From: Acinetobacter ihumii
GTDB taxonomy: Bacteria; Pseudomonadota; Gammaproteobacteria; Pseudomonadales; Moraxellaceae
Length of the DNA stretch: 60,741 bases
Direction of reading: 5' to 3'
Assembly (NCBI RefSeq): GCF_900625095.1
Contig: NZ_LR130760.1
Span: 1 to 60,741, forward strand
This document shows positions 26,422-34,999 of the stretch, piece after piece; the stretch's first letter is position 1, and the number at the start of each line of letters is the position of its first letter. Position numbers and translations under genes: made by a program. The notes beneath the pieces were generated by a model. The model saw nothing but the letters and a program-made list of their open reading frames with translations. It ran no database searches and was not told the origin of the DNA.

Positions 26422-26547
26422 TTAGCCTCGATAGAGTGTTTCTGAACGGACACCATACAGGGTTGGCGATGGAACTAAAGTTAAATTAGGTATTGATATA
26501 TGCAATATTATTGTAAAAATAATAGATTAAACTTATATCGAGGCTAA
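26422..26547. repeat. 12-bp inverted repeat spaced by 102 bp
   Basis: TTAGCCTCGATA (26422-26433) and TATCGAGGCTAA (26536-26547) are perfect inverted copies. The left arm overlaps the ribosome binding site of the minus-strand gene at 26193-26420, so regulation is possible. Confidence 0.5.
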
Positions 26548-26636
26548 ACTTTACTCCTTTAATAGTAAAAATCTTATTCAGGATCCAAGATATATCCTTC
26601 TAAAAGACTTTAGTCCTTCTCTTTTTCAAGTCAAAT

Positions 26637-26834
26637 TTACCCGTAATTCTGGCTAGAATACTCTCTCAAAATTGCATATACCCTATATTTATCTTGATAT
26701 AAGGTCTTTTCTATAATTTTTTGGATATCTTCACTAGTCCATTTTTGCTGCTTAGCTTTAAAAATGAACTGTGATTGCAGAACAAATGAGTGTTCACCTT
26801 TTCTTAAATAAAGATTCTTGACTTTTTTTTGCAT
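26637..26834 (-). CDS. Hypothetical protein, 65 residues
   Basis: The product (MQKKVKNLYLRKGEHSFVLQ, SQFIFKAKQQKWTSEDIQKI, IEKTLYQDKYRVYAILREY) has a beta-strand start followed by helices. It resembles small proteins of unknown function in proteobacterial plasmids and prophages. No domain is recognised. ATG 26834 is preferred to an ATG three codons upstream without clear support either way. Confidence 0.45.
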   Translation of the reverse strand: MQKKVKNLYLRKGEHSFVLQSQFIFKAKQQKWTSEDIQKIIEKTLYQDKYRVYAILREYSSQNYG

Positions 26835-27126
26835 AAGAAACAATTCAATAACCTATACTCTTAAACTTTATACTAGTTGGGAAAAATTTACTTTTAATTA
26901 TAACTTAATAAAACACTTAACTTGTAAAAAAAAAACTAAATTTCAGTTACTTAATAGACAAAAAAATATTATTATTTTTGTATCAGTAATGTTTGATATT
27001 CTTTGGATTGTATGTTGTGGGTTCTTATAGTATTTCTAGGTTTAATCAGTACACTATTAATTATTTCCATATTAAAAGAGTATTTTAAGAATCCTTTCAA
27101 ATAGAAGAATAAATTCTAGTTTGTTA

Positions 27127-27736
27127 AGGCTTTGTTGCACAAAGATTTAAAAGTTAAGACTTCTCATATCTACTCAAATTTAAGTGACAACTCGGGTATG
27201 AGGTCTGCCTAAGTCCGTAAATTTATTTAATACTGCCATACGTGCATGAATCTCATTGACTTGGCTTTGAAAATTTCTCGCACTGAGTTTATTCCCTAAT
27301 AATTTGATGCAATGCATCTTGGTTTCAACCAAACTTCGCCGATGATAGCCTGACCATTTCTTCCAAATAGTTCTTCCTAAACGTTTAACTGTTCGAAGCA
27401 ACTCATTGCGTTCTAGCGAGCCCATCTTTTTATCTTTCCATGGCTTCGCATTTTTTCTTGGTGGAATCACTGCATGTGCTTGCCGATCCGCAATGACCTG
27501 TCGGCACTATTTGGTATCATAAGCTCCATCGGTATAGACGGAGTCAACTCTCTCATCTTGTGGAATCTGATCGAGTAAATCACCAAGTACCTGTGAATCA
27601 CTCACATTGTTGGTTGTGAGCTGAACAGCGCGTATTTGTAAGGCTTTAGCATCTATACCAATATGTAATTTACGCCATTGGCGACGATATTCAGGCTGAT
27701 ATTTTTTACGCTTCCATTCACCCTCATTTGTGGACG
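27127..27736 (-). mobile_element. Truncated IS5-family element
   Basis: On the minus strand this is the right 610 bp of the same element as 1070-2103. It ends at the inverted repeat GGCTTTGTTGCACAAA (27127-27142). The left part is lost: homology stops at CTTCCATTCACCCTCA (to 27736), where a broken ATPase gene begins. Confidence 0.9.
27180..27736 (-). pseudogene. IS5-family transposase C-terminal part
   Basis: The frame covers the transposase from the EGEWKRKKY region to GRPHTRVVT. It has an in-frame stop where the full copy has a glutamine in YDTKQCRQ (CAG changed to TAG). The N-terminal half is absent. Confidence 0.85.
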
Positions 27737-28041
27737 CAATAAAGCAATTTGATCTTCTGCCTCAACTTGATCGTCACCTAGAGTAAAAACTCCTTTAACG
27801 GTATTTTCTTGATTGAAATTACGATCAATAAAATCTTTATTATAGACTAGAGTTTTTATTGGTTCTTCACCAAGCCATTGAAGTAAACAATGTGTGTAGC
27901 CTAATGGTTGATCTATAATTCTACAATTGTAGTTTTTCCAGACCCATTTGCCCCAAATATAAAATTTATCTGCTTTAAACCATCTAATTGTGTTGGTACA
28001 CTATAAGTAACAACATTATTTATATAGACTCCAGTAAGCAT
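27737..28041 (-). pseudogene. AAA_13-type ATPase (RloC/PrrC-like), N-terminal remnant
   Basis: From ATG 28041 the minus strand reads MLTGVYINNVVTYSVPTQLD, then a Walker A motif in NFIFGANGSGKTTIVEL. A frame change follows. The next part, in another frame, is EEPIKTLVYNKDFIDRNFNQ then ENTVKGVFTLGDDQVEAEDQ. The order P-loop then VYNKDFIDRNF then KGVFTLGD is characteristic of AAA_13 ATPases, the family of the RloC and PrrC-associated anticodon nuclease regulators. The gene is then cut by the IS5-family element. It is a dead fragment of a likely defence gene. Confidence 0.75.
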
Positions 28042-28226
28042 AGCTTTCCCTATTTTTAATTTGCACGATTTAAAATTTATTTTTTTAGATTATATAGTTA
28101 CATACAAATATCATCTACTAATTTTAGAAATATAATAGCCCCATAATAAATAACGGTCGTTTTCTTACATTCCGAACAATATTCTAAAGTGATTTAATTT
28201 TTGCCATCCAGTATAAGGTCTTAGAT

Positions 28227-28547
28227 ATGAGTCGATTAACTTTTATAAACGGTGCGATTGTTTCTGCGTCTGATGTTCGCAAATCTTGGAGCAAAATTGT
28301 TCAATGTGTCAAAGAAAGTCATAAACCTGTTTTTGTTTATACGAAGAATACGCCCGAAGCTGTTGTTCTGAGTTTTGAAGAATTTCAAAACATGCAGGAA
28401 ATTGTTGAAGCCGTCCGGCGTGAACAGCTAGGACAACAAATGGTTTATGATCTTTTGGATATTAATCAGCTCACTGGTCAACCGATCAAACACATGCTTT
28501 TGAACCCCAAAGGTGTATTTGAAGAAGTAAATGGACAAGAAAAATAG
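28227..28547 (+). CDS. Phd/YefM-family antitoxin, no toxin partner seen
   Basis: This 106-residue protein has the Phd/YefM fold: SASDVRKSWSKIVQCVKESH, VFVYTKNTPEAVVLSFEEFQ, then a helical toxin-binding tail. Antitoxins of this kind bind DNA at their own promoter and neutralise RelE or Doc toxins. No toxin gene directly follows, and the next 240 bp hold only fragments, so it is an orphan or may act on a toxin encoded elsewhere. Confidence 0.82.
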   Translation: MSRLTFINGAIVSASDVRKSWSKIVQCVKESHKPVFVYTKNTPEAVVLSFEEFQNMQEIVEAVRREQLGQQMVYDLLDINQLTGQPIKHMLLNPKGVFEEVNGQEK

Positions 28548-28790
28548 CTTTTGAGGATATTAGCGGATTCGAGATTAGAGACAAGCTGATTTAAAAGTCA
28601 TCTTATATTTATATTCGTTGCACAATGAGCTTTGATTTTCGTGAAATAATAGGAAGTGAAAACATTTTCGTAAGTTAAGTAGCCCTGATGACATAGAGTT
28701 GACTAAGTTTATTGAAAATTACAAAGAACGCTTGGATGTCTATAGAACTATATTAAATAATGCACTGGGTAAAGTAATAGACTCACCCCC

Positions 28791-29012
28791 GGCGCAAACT
28801 TAGGAGAATCTCACACATTACCAATGAGTAAAGGACTATTTGAGTTGCGCTTAAAATCTCAAGAAGGTATTGCTCGTGTTATGTATTGCACACTAGTCGG
28901 TAAACGCATTGTAATGCTCCATAGTTTTGTTAAGAAAACCCAAAAAACACCTAAGCAAGATCTAAACCTAGCACTTGACCGCATGAAAGAGGTGAAAAAT
29001 GCGAACACATGA
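28791..29012 (+). pseudogene. HigB/RelE-type toxin, N-terminus missing
   Basis: The frame reads GANLGESHTLPMSKGLFELR, then LKSQEGIARVMYCTLVGKRI, then VMLHSFVKKTQKTPKQDLNL and ends at 29012. This is the C-terminal two thirds of a phage-derived Gp49/HigB-like toxin. Sequence upstream of about 28790 is unrelated (DDIELTKFIENYKERLDVYR, another broken frame). An ATG at 28824 could start a shortened product, but it would lack the first part of the fold. The next gene, the antitoxin, overlaps by 14 bp. Confidence 0.75.
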
Positions 29013-29286
29013 AGAAATGAAAGCACTTGCATTATCTCGTTCAGCAGTGCGTACCGAATACGAACGAATTGAACGTGAAGAAATGCCCTTGCTCGATATG
29101 GTACTTACTGCACTTCGAGAGGCAGGTCTATCCCAAGCGCAAATCGCGGAACGCATGGGAACAAATGTACCTGCCGTTTCACGGCTAGAAAAAGCATTGA
29201 TCACAGGCAAACCATCACCATCTATTACCACATTGCAAAAATACGCTGCGGCAATTGGTAAACATGTTGAAGTGCGTTTTGTCTAA
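28999..29286 (+). CDS. HigA-like XRE antitoxin
   Basis: This 95-residue protein has an N-terminal helix (EEMKALALSRSAVRTEYERI) and an XRE HTH (ALREAGLSQAQIAERMGTNV, PAVSRLEKALITGKPSPSIT). This is the antitoxin pattern of HigB-1/Gp49 systems. It overlaps the truncated toxin gene. The antitoxin appears intact, while its toxin does not. A terminator at 29288-29313 follows. Confidence 0.88.
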   Translation: MRTHEEMKALALSRSAVRTEYERIEREEMPLLDMVLTALREAGLSQAQIAERMGTNVPAVSRLEKALITGKPSPSITTLQKYAAAIGKHVEVRFV

Positions 29287-29287
29287 A

Positions 29288-29313
29288 TAAAAAAGCACCC
29301 TAGGGTGCTTTTT
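29288..29313 (+). terminator. Rho-independent terminator
   Basis: AAAAAAGCACCC and GGGTGCTTTTTA form a stem with a U-run just after the antitoxin gene. Confidence 0.85.
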
Positions 29314-29322
29314 ACCAATTCA

Positions 29323-29553
29323 CTAATCAATCAACTTTACACATTTAGCAACAACATCCTGTGCCTATAGACCCTTATCTTTGAAATTACTGTTATACGC
29401 ACGATCAATATCTCTTAAGCCTTCTTGAATTTCTGCTTTTGATGCATTTTTGTCTGTTAGTATTTCATTCCTTAAGCTTTCCTTGGAAACCCCTTTAAGC
29501 CTTGCATCCATTATAAGAGACTGATTATATGCATCCTTTACACACTCATTGCG
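29323..29553 (-). pseudogene. Fragment of an unknown small protein
   Basis: The minus strand reads RNECVKDAYNQSLIMDARLK, then GVSKESLRNEILTDKNASKA, EIQEGLRDIDRAYNSNFKDK and, after an in-frame stop, AQDVVAKCVKLID. It has no start codon, and a stop lies just before it. It is likely the remainder of a secreted or prophage protein, not identified. Confidence 0.45.
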
Positions 29554-29569
29554 CTATTTTAAAGATAAT

Positions 29570-29794
29570 TTATTTGGAGTGCAGTGTGCTTCCCAAATTA
29601 TTGCAAATTGAATAACCACCGTAGCTATTCTTAGAATTTACCTCTCCGCAATATCCTTTTATATTTTGGAATTGGGCTGAATCAGGATCTTTTAAGGTGC
29701 TTAAGATAGCTTCTTTTGACTCTTTTTCTACCTTTGAGCAACCATTAATCCCTACCAAACCAAGAACTAAGCTTAAAAAAATAATCTTTTTCAT
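29570..29794 (-). CDS. Small lipoprotein
   Basis: This 74-residue protein has a lipoprotein signal peptide with lipobox LVGINGCSK (Cys19). The mature part (KEAILSTLKDPDSAQFQNIK, GYCGEVNSKNSYGGY) resembles small phage or plasmid lipoproteins in which a KDPxSAQF segment precedes a GxVNAKNxYGGY segment. The C-terminus (SICNNLGSTLHSK) diverges from that pattern and may come from a frameshift. Outer or inner membrane anchoring is likely, and the function is unknown. Confidence 0.7.
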   Translation of the reverse strand: MKKIIFLSLVLGLVGINGCSKVEKESKEAILSTLKDPDSAQFQNIKGYCGEVNSKNSYGGYSICNNLGSTLHSK

Positions 29795-29814
29795 ATAATA
29801 TCAACACCTTAAAA

Positions 29815-30375
29815 TTAGCTAATAATCCTGTTATGGCCAAATTCATCTTCACTATTATCAAATTGCTCCACGAGCACCAAAAGCTTTAAATCTTTTCGCC
29901 CACCAATGCTGTTTTCCTTCCAGTTAATGATTGAAAGCGCCTCATAAAGCGCAAAGTAAGGAACCCCATTGGAATCAACATCCACTAGCAAACCACAACG
30001 ACCAAATACTAGAAGTTCAAGACAAATTCTAATGAAGAGCTGTTTAAGGCCAAATCCATCATTAGTTGCATTAGCGATAAGTTCTTGAAGCAAAGTACTT
30101 TCGATCACAATATTTGGCTGTAGCTTAGAAACCAAACCAATCATCGTACGTAGCGAATCTTGAACCCATAATGGATACTGAGCACGGCTTAGATAAGCTT
30201 TATAGATCTCTCCGGCAGTATCACCCTGCTTTTCTGCTTCAATCATGCCAGCCGATTTAGCTAGGTACTTTGTCTGAGCCTGTTTGATCTACTCTTCGCC
30301 GACAACGGCGTCACGCATAATCTGCCAGCTTTTTTGTGCAGCAATATACTGCGGATGTTTATCAGTAACTGCCAT
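29815..30375 (-). pseudogene. Phage portal protein (DUF4055-like), broken
   Basis: From ATG 30375 the frame reads MAVTDKHPQYIAAQKSWQIM, RDAVVGEE, then a TAG stop, then continues IKQAQTKYLAKSAGMIEAEK, GEIYKAYLSRAQYPLWVQDS and GLKQLFIRICLELLVFGRCG. This is the N-terminal third of a DUF4055 portal protein. It stops at 29815, far short of the family's usual 400-plus residues. It is downstream of the terminase in the normal phage order. It is non-functional because of the nonsense codon and truncation. Confidence 0.72.
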
Positions 30376-30385
30376 AAAAACACCA

Positions 30386-30409
30386 ATAAAAAAGCACCAA
30401 AAAAGGTGC
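30386..30409 (-). terminator. Terminator after the terminase gene
   Basis: GCACC (30394-30398) and GGTGC (30405-30409) with an A-tract on the left, which is a U-run on the minus strand, between terL and the portal relic. Confidence 0.65.
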
Positions 30410-30414
30410 GTTGT

Positions 30415-31731
30415 TTAAGACATCCCGCGAATCCTACGAACTCCAACAGATTTTTTGTCGATCGGGAATAAATAAGCGATTGGATATGTACCGGCATCAT
30501 TCATATGGTCAAAACCAACACTTTTATCTGGCTGCCCATAATCATCATAGATTTGTCGCTCTAAGCATTTAGTAAAGTGAGGACATTTAACAACATTCAC
30601 AAATAATCTGCGCTCAGCCAATGTATTACACAGCATACCGTTCATTGAGTTAATGCGGTCTTTTACTGCTGGATTTCGACTATTCACATGAACTTTAAAA
30701 CCTGCCTTTCTTAATAAAGCCAGATCTGTCTCACTAGCATTACTCGACTTTCGATTCTCACCTGAAGCATCGGGATAAACTGCAACCTCGTGATTAGGAT
30801 ATCGCTCTTGGATAGCCTCAATCATTGCTGGAGTATCGAATAGATTAAAGAACTCATCTACCGCATGCATATGCTCACCACGGCGAACATATACCACAGC
30901 AGCCATTTTAGTTACGTTGAAGTCCATTCCCACATGAAGAACATCATTAACCTTAACTGTTTCACTTGATGCACTTAGCAACCGGTTAAAACAATAGTAG
31001 ATGACACCTTGATAGCTCTCAAAGCTTGCTTCATGTTCCTGACTAAATGTCTTAGGATCCATTTTGCGTTTAGCAACAATGATTTCAAACTCAGGAATAT
31101 TTCCACCTTGTAATGAAGTGTAAGAAAAGCTTTTACAGTCTGGTTCATGCCCTGGCTGACCATCCATGAATGTGTCATAACAATGGTTAAAGCCTTTAGG
31201 CGTACCAATTCTTAAAACATGGCCACCAACTCGCTGTTCGCCGTTCACCATATACTTACAGGTAGAAAGCATCGGGCGAAGCACTTCTTCCCATGCAGCC
31301 CATTTACAGTCGGCCCATTCATCAATAATTAAGAAAAATAAACCAGATCCACGAAGGTCATCATAGTTATCTAGACCAACGACACGGATAATATGGCCAC
31401 TTCTTAAAGTAATTGAACATTCAGTTTCATTAGGCTTACCAGCTCGCCAAGATGCTGGAATAGCTTGTTTTAGTCGCTTCCAGAAAACCCGTTTTGCTTG
31501 CTTAAAGGTAGGCGCTGCATACCAGATTTCATCCTCTACCGAAACATTCCATTTAGCCGCTAGTCTTGCGGCTCTTCGCATTTCCGCTGTGGCCAAGAAT
31601 GTTTTACCGAAACGTCGGCCACAAAAAGCATCACGTAATCGGGCTTCTTTTTGCCAGCCCCACAAATAAATATTGGCTTGCTTAGGCGTTAATTGAACTG
31701 AACCTTCTGGAGGATTAAAGCATTGGCTCAT
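30415..31731 (-). CDS. Phage terminase large subunit
   Basis: This 438-residue DNA-packaging motor has an ATPase domain with an atypical Walker A (AFCGRRFGKTFLATAE), Walker B (LFFLIIDEWAD) and coupling region. A C-terminal RNase H-like nuclease domain follows, with acidic residues in HVGMDFNVTKM, VYPDASGENRKS and DHMNDAGTYPIAY. ATG 31731 is preferred, since five codons upstream lack support. The length is normal, so the protein looks complete. It overlaps the preceding small gene by 17 bp and lies in a packaging operon. Confidence 0.93.
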   Translation of the reverse strand: MSQCFNPPEGSVQLTPKQANIYLWGWQKEARLRDAFCGRRFGKTFLATAEMRRAARLAAKWNVSVEDEIWYAAPTFKQAKRVFWKRLKQAIPASWRAGKPNETECSITLRSGHIIRVVGLDNYDDLRGSGLFFLIIDEWADCKWAAWEEVLRPMLSTCKYMVNGEQRVGGHVLRIGTPKGFNHCYDTFMDGQPGHEPDCKSFSYTSLQGGNIPEFEIIVAKRKMDPKTFSQEHEASFESYQGVIYYCFNRLLSASSETVKVNDVLHVGMDFNVTKMAAVVYVRRGEHMHAVDEFFNLFDTPAMIEAIQERYPNHEVAVYPDASGENRKSSNASETDLALLRKAGFKVHVNSRNPAVKDRINSMNGMLCNTLAERRLFVNVVKCPHFTKCLERQIYDDYGQPDKSVGFDHMNDAGTYPIAYLFPIDKKSVGVRRIRGMS

Positions 31732-31957
31732 TTGGTATCTCCTCATCAGGATTCAGCACAAGCTTGTAATCCTCTTCAGGTGGATTTACCTCACGTTGTA
31801 ACTTCAGAAGTTCAAGTTTTTTAATCTCAAGTTCTACTTCAGCTTTAGTTTGGTTCGCTTCAGAATTACCACCTTTATTATTTTGTTCCCCCTTCTTCTC
31901 ATAAAACCCTTTCATGATCTTTTGTATTTGGTCCACGATCTTAATTGTCATGGTCAC
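31715..31957 (-). CDS. Small phage protein between terS- and terL-like genes
   Basis: This 80-residue, highly charged protein has a predicted coiled coil (TKAEVELEIKKLELLKLQRE). Its ATG at 31957 overlaps the stop of the upstream gene in an ATGA arrangement, and its end overlaps terL. The family is unknown. Position suggests a packaging accessory. Confidence 0.65.
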   Translation of the reverse strand: MTMTIKIVDQIQKIMKGFYEKKGEQNNKGGNSEANQTKAEVELEIKKLELLKLQREVNPPEEDYKLVLNPDEEIPNEPML

Positions 31958-32256
31958 ATTGTTTTTTTAGTCCAAAGCAAATCACTTAAAATCTTCAACT
32001 GAACAATGTCATTTGCTCCACTGATTTTATTTAGTGGCTGACTCAAATACTCTTCCCGTGTATTTTCGAAAATTTCTTTGAGTTCCTTACTTAAGTCTCT
32101 CCCAGCAAACTTTGTAGGGTCATATGACTCTACCTGCTGTCTCGAAACATCAATGTCAAATTCCTCCTTGACGAGACTTACTGTTTCTTGAGGGGTGTTA
32201 AACACAGCAAGTGATTGTACAATAAAGAGTTTCTGCTTTTTGTTTAATGTCGCCAT
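31954..32256 (-). CDS. DUF2280 protein, likely terminase small subunit
   Basis: This 100-residue protein has the DUF2280 pattern (MATLNKKQKLFIVQSLAVFN, VSLVKEEFDIDVSRQQVESY, DPTKFAGRDLSKELKEIFEN), an HTH-like fold found upstream of terL in Acinetobacter and Pseudomonas phages. It probably recognises the phage pac or cos site. It is the first gene of a tightly overlapped packaging unit. Confidence 0.85.
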   Translation of the reverse strand: MATLNKKQKLFIVQSLAVFNTPQETVSLVKEEFDIDVSRQQVESYDPTKFAGRDLSKELKEIFENTREEYLSQPLNKISGANDIVQLKILSDLLWTKKTM

Positions 32257-32293
32257 TTCTCTCTATCCGTCAAGGTACGTCAAGGAAACATGG

Positions 32294-32317
32294 CAAAAAA
32301 AATGAGCCAAAAGGCTC
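32294..32317 (-). terminator. Terminator after the metallopeptidase-like gene
   Basis: GAGCC and GGCTC (32304-32317) with an A-tract to the left, a U-run on the minus strand. Confidence 0.65.
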
Positions 32318-32957
32318 AGGTAATTACACAGTTTCCACAGCATTTAGAAATATCTAAATCAGAAACAAACGGCGGGTTTTTAGCGACTTTAACAAGCCGC
32401 TTAACACTGTCATTAGCTCCCCAGCGCTTAACAACACCGATGAACTCTTCCACATCGTGGCCAGCTAAATAGTGCTTTGGTAAGCCAGTATGATCGCTGT
32501 AAATAATCTCACCGTCCGAATCTCGCTCTACACCAATGTGATAGAGCTCATGTTCAAACAAAGCACAAAACTCGTTATCGTTTGCCTTTTCACAAAAGCT
32601 TGCATCGATAGTGATTAAGTAAATTGGAACAAAACCGAACCAATCACGCATTTGCTGCTCTTGACGGGCTTTCTTCCAGCCGCCTTGTTGAAACATAATC
32701 TTTTCACATTGGCCGAGCACCATGCGCTTAGTTCTCGTATAAGCAGTAGAAGCCCATGCAGAAGCCAAAAACCCCTCATTGTCATGAAGCATCTCAGCGA
32801 GATGGTCATGATCTGGATTATGTAAAGGTCCACCAAGTGTAAGAAAATTAGCAACTACCCAATTTTTTAAATCAGACGCAGGTACTATGCGAATCGCTTC
32901 CTCTTCATCTGCTTGGTCAATAAAATCAGTTGGAGGAAATGGTGTGATCTGATCCAT
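32316..32957 (-). CDS. Phage putative metallopeptidase-domain protein
   Basis: This 213-residue protein contains the zinc-protease motif HExxH in ALFEHELYHIGVERD, followed by a downstream histidine/aspartate segment (YLAGHDVEEFIGVVKRWG). Proteins of this kind occur next to terminase genes in Acinetobacter and other prophages. Their role is unknown. Its first codons overlap the end of the nuclease gene at 32926, so the two are coupled. Confidence 0.8.
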   Translation of the reverse strand: MDQITPFPPTDFIDQADEEEAIRIVPASDLKNWVVANFLTLGGPLHNPDHDHLAEMLHDNEGFLASAWASTAYTRTKRMVLGQCEKIMFQQGGWKKARQEQQMRDWFGFVPIYLITIDASFCEKANDNEFCALFEHELYHIGVERDSDGEIIYSDHTGLPKHYLAGHDVEEFIGVVKRWGANDSVKRLVKVAKNPPFVSDLDISKCCGNCVIT

Positions 32958-33393
32958 TAAATATTTGCCTCTTTAAATTTTTTAGCCATTCACTAGCGTA
33001 TTCAGTCCGTAACTGCAAAGGTCCAGACTCATCAATGCGGCATCTTGAAGCTGTCTCTATGCGAACTACGGTGTAGCCCATCTCTTCAGCCACATCGTAA
33101 CGATCAAGACTACAAGCTTTATTTTTAAGTTTGCCCTTACGACCGCCAGACCATGGACCACCCGCAATTTCAACTAGTATTCGATACTCAATTAAATGAA
33201 AGTCAAACCGCCAGTGCTTAGTAGACTTAAACTGAAATTTCTTTTCATATTTAATTTCCAGATTATCTAAAGTTTCAGTAAATTCTTCTTCTGCCTCTAG
33301 ATATTTTTGTGTAGGCTTTGGCAGTGGCCAGCTTTTAGGTTTAGTTTTAGGTTCTTTTTTCCGAGTAAGCCAAAAGTATTCTGTAGAATCCAT
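32926..33393 (-). CDS. Phage PD-(D/E)XK-like nuclease
   Basis: This 155-residue protein has the Vsr/DUF559-like pattern: HWRFDFHLIEYRILVEIAGG (Asp and Glu of the active site), WSGGRKGKLKNKACSLDRYD, then AEEMGYTVVRIETASRCRI. It is likely an endonuclease carried in the phage packaging region, where such enzymes may assist cos cleavage or act as a Holliday-junction or homing nuclease. The exact role is inferred. Confidence 0.75.
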   Translation of the reverse strand: MDSTEYFWLTRKKEPKTKPKSWPLPKPTQKYLEAEEEFTETLDNLEIKYEKKFQFKSTKHWRFDFHLIEYRILVEIAGGPWSGGRKGKLKNKACSLDRYDVAEEMGYTVVRIETASRCRIDESGPLQLRTEYASEWLKNLKRQIFNGSDHTISSN

Positions 33394-33404
33394 TATTCTT
33401 ACCC

Positions 33405-33428
33405 ATAAAAAAACCGCCCTTAGGCGGT
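33405..33428 (-). terminator. Rho-independent terminator
   Basis: CCGCCC and GGGCGG-type arms (33414-33427) with an A-tract to the left, a U-run on the minus strand, just downstream of the gene at 33454-33909. Confidence 0.75.
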
Positions 33429-33453
33429 GGCTAAACTCACAGGCAATATAGTA

Positions 33454-33909
33454 TTACTTCTTAAAAGTTGACTTATAGAGCTTTGAATTAAAGTAATCCG
33501 TAATTTCTTTACCTTCGGTTTGAATTTTTTCCTCATTTAAAGGTAAAAAATCTAATTCAGATTTCAAGCTCATATACTCTGGAATAAATTTCTTTATAGG
33601 CGGAGGTGGTTTAGGTCCACCTTCTGTAATTTTTTCGATAAATCCAGCTAACCATAAAATATACTCACCTTCTGAATTATGAGGAGGAATCAAACTCACA
33701 TCTATTTTTACTTTACATTCATCTAATGGTCTACTGAACAATTCAACAAAATCAATAAAATTAAATTTTAATTTAAATTCTGTTCCCTCAATTTCTCTGC
33801 GTATACATGTCATAAGTAAGTTCATATTTTCAATACAGTCATGTGAAAATAATTCCTCATCTTTAATTTTGTTATAAACATTTTCCGCAAACATGAGATA
33901 CTGTGGCAT
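33454..33909 (-). CDS. Hypothetical protein, 151 residues
   Basis: The protein has no signal peptide. It contains a short polyproline stretch (GGPKPPPPIKKFIPEYMSLK) and is otherwise soluble and acidic-helical. I do not recognise a domain. It is the most upstream gene of the nuclease-packaging group and is followed by its own terminator, so it may be a moron gene. Confidence 0.6.
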   Translation of the reverse strand: MPQYLMFAENVYNKIKDEELFSHDCIENMNLLMTCIRREIEGTEFKLKFNFIDFVELFSRPLDECKVKIDVSLIPPHNSEGEYILWLAGFIEKITEGGPKPPPPIKKFIPEYMSLKSELDFLPLNEEKIQTEGKEITDYFNSKLYKSTFKK

Positions 33910-34570
33910 TTCAGCAGCTCCTCATTTTTATAAAGTATTTTTTCTTAAGGTAGTCCTATTATAACAATGTTGCAACAAGAAATTTTCCATTTTTAGTTTA
34001 AGGAATTTTTTAAAATTATAAAGACGATTAGATTCAATAAATTAGTACGAATAAAAGCTAGGAAAGTTTGATTTTTCTAATGAGCTTTGAAATGGATTAT
34101 TGTGTTTAGTTGATCAATTTAAAAAGCTTGCCTAGTAGGCAAGCTCCCCCTTTTTGATATTTGCGCTGATCAACAAGGTTTAGTGTTACCTACAGCAACA
34201 CACTGATAATACAGAAATATTTAAAAATAAAAAAGCCCACTTCCTATTTTTATTCAGAAATGGACTTAGCGAAAAAAAACGCTTAAACCTGAAATAGGAA
34301 ATATCTATTCGGAAATATCTCCAACTTCATATTGGCATAATATTTAAGCACTAGCAATAGGGATTGAATTAAAAATATCAAATATTCATATTTAAATAGA
34401 TAAAGATTTCTTTTTTTAAATGGTTTTATTTTTAGCCTACATAATTTTTTTACTTATCAAGACTTATAAAGAATATGTGCCCATCAATAGGTAATACTTA
34501 ATAAGGTCTTATGTGCAGTAACCATTAGGCTCTAGAGAGTAAGAACTCAAACTGACTAAAAATAAAATAA
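33910..34570. other. Gene-free stretch with a strong hairpin
   Basis: No gene is supported over about 660 bp. A perfect hairpin AGCTTGCC/GGCAAGCT at 34125-34145, followed by a T-run after a C-tract, may be a plus-strand terminator. Short inverted pieces of TATTTCCGAATAG type near 34290-34320 are weak. Confidence 0.5.
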
Positions 34571-34807
34571 TTAATTTTCAATATCAATGATCATATACTG
34601 CAAAGTTAAGTATATTCCAACTTCTCCATTGTTGAGTGCCTCATATAAGTCTTCATCAACGAAATCTCCAGATTCATCATATAGCCATTTATGAATTTGA
34701 ATAATTTGTATATTCCCTTTTTTGTCTATTCTTGCTATTGGGTCTATTACGGACCGAACTATCACCTTCTTCTTCGTCTCAACATCAAGCAATGTGATAA
34801 TTGTCAT
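34571..34807 (-). CDS. Hypothetical protein, 78 residues
   Basis: ATG 34807 follows AAGGATTTTAAA, a clear ribosome binding site. The longer frame to 34849 is not needed. The product (MTIITLLDVETKKKVIVRSV, WLYDESGDFVDEDLYEALNN) is acidic at its C-terminus. The family is not recognised. It is likely a phage early-region gene. Confidence 0.55.
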   Translation of the reverse strand: MTIITLLDVETKKKVIVRSVIDPIARIDKKGNIQIIQIHKWLYDESGDFVDEDLYEALNNGEVGIYLTLQYMIIDIEN

Positions 34808-34972
34808 TTTAAAATCCTTATAAATATCCTGTATAACAACTACGCTCAATCAATAAAGATTTTTATATTTAAATTACTCAAATAGCAATCTTTTCAATCT
34901 AAAAAATAAATAAAAAACACTTTAATAGTATGTGCCTATTAGAAAAGGTACCTTAAATATTCTACTAGCAAT

Positions 34973-34997
34973 AAAAAACCGCTTTAAGGGCGGTTCA
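34973..34997 (-). terminator. Rho-independent terminator
   Basis: AACCGC and GCGGTT-type arms with a short loop, and an A-tract to the left, a U-run on the minus strand, just after the small gene at 35000-35176. Confidence 0.7.
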
Positions 34998-34999
34998 TA

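Noticed and set aside
26818..27030. 70-codon plus-strand frame
   Set aside because: It overlaps a better minus-strand gene, and its translation has no domain or ribosome binding site.
29383..29406. TTATACG-like piece resembling a XerC half-site
   Set aside because: No XerD half at the right distance, and it lies in a coding relic.
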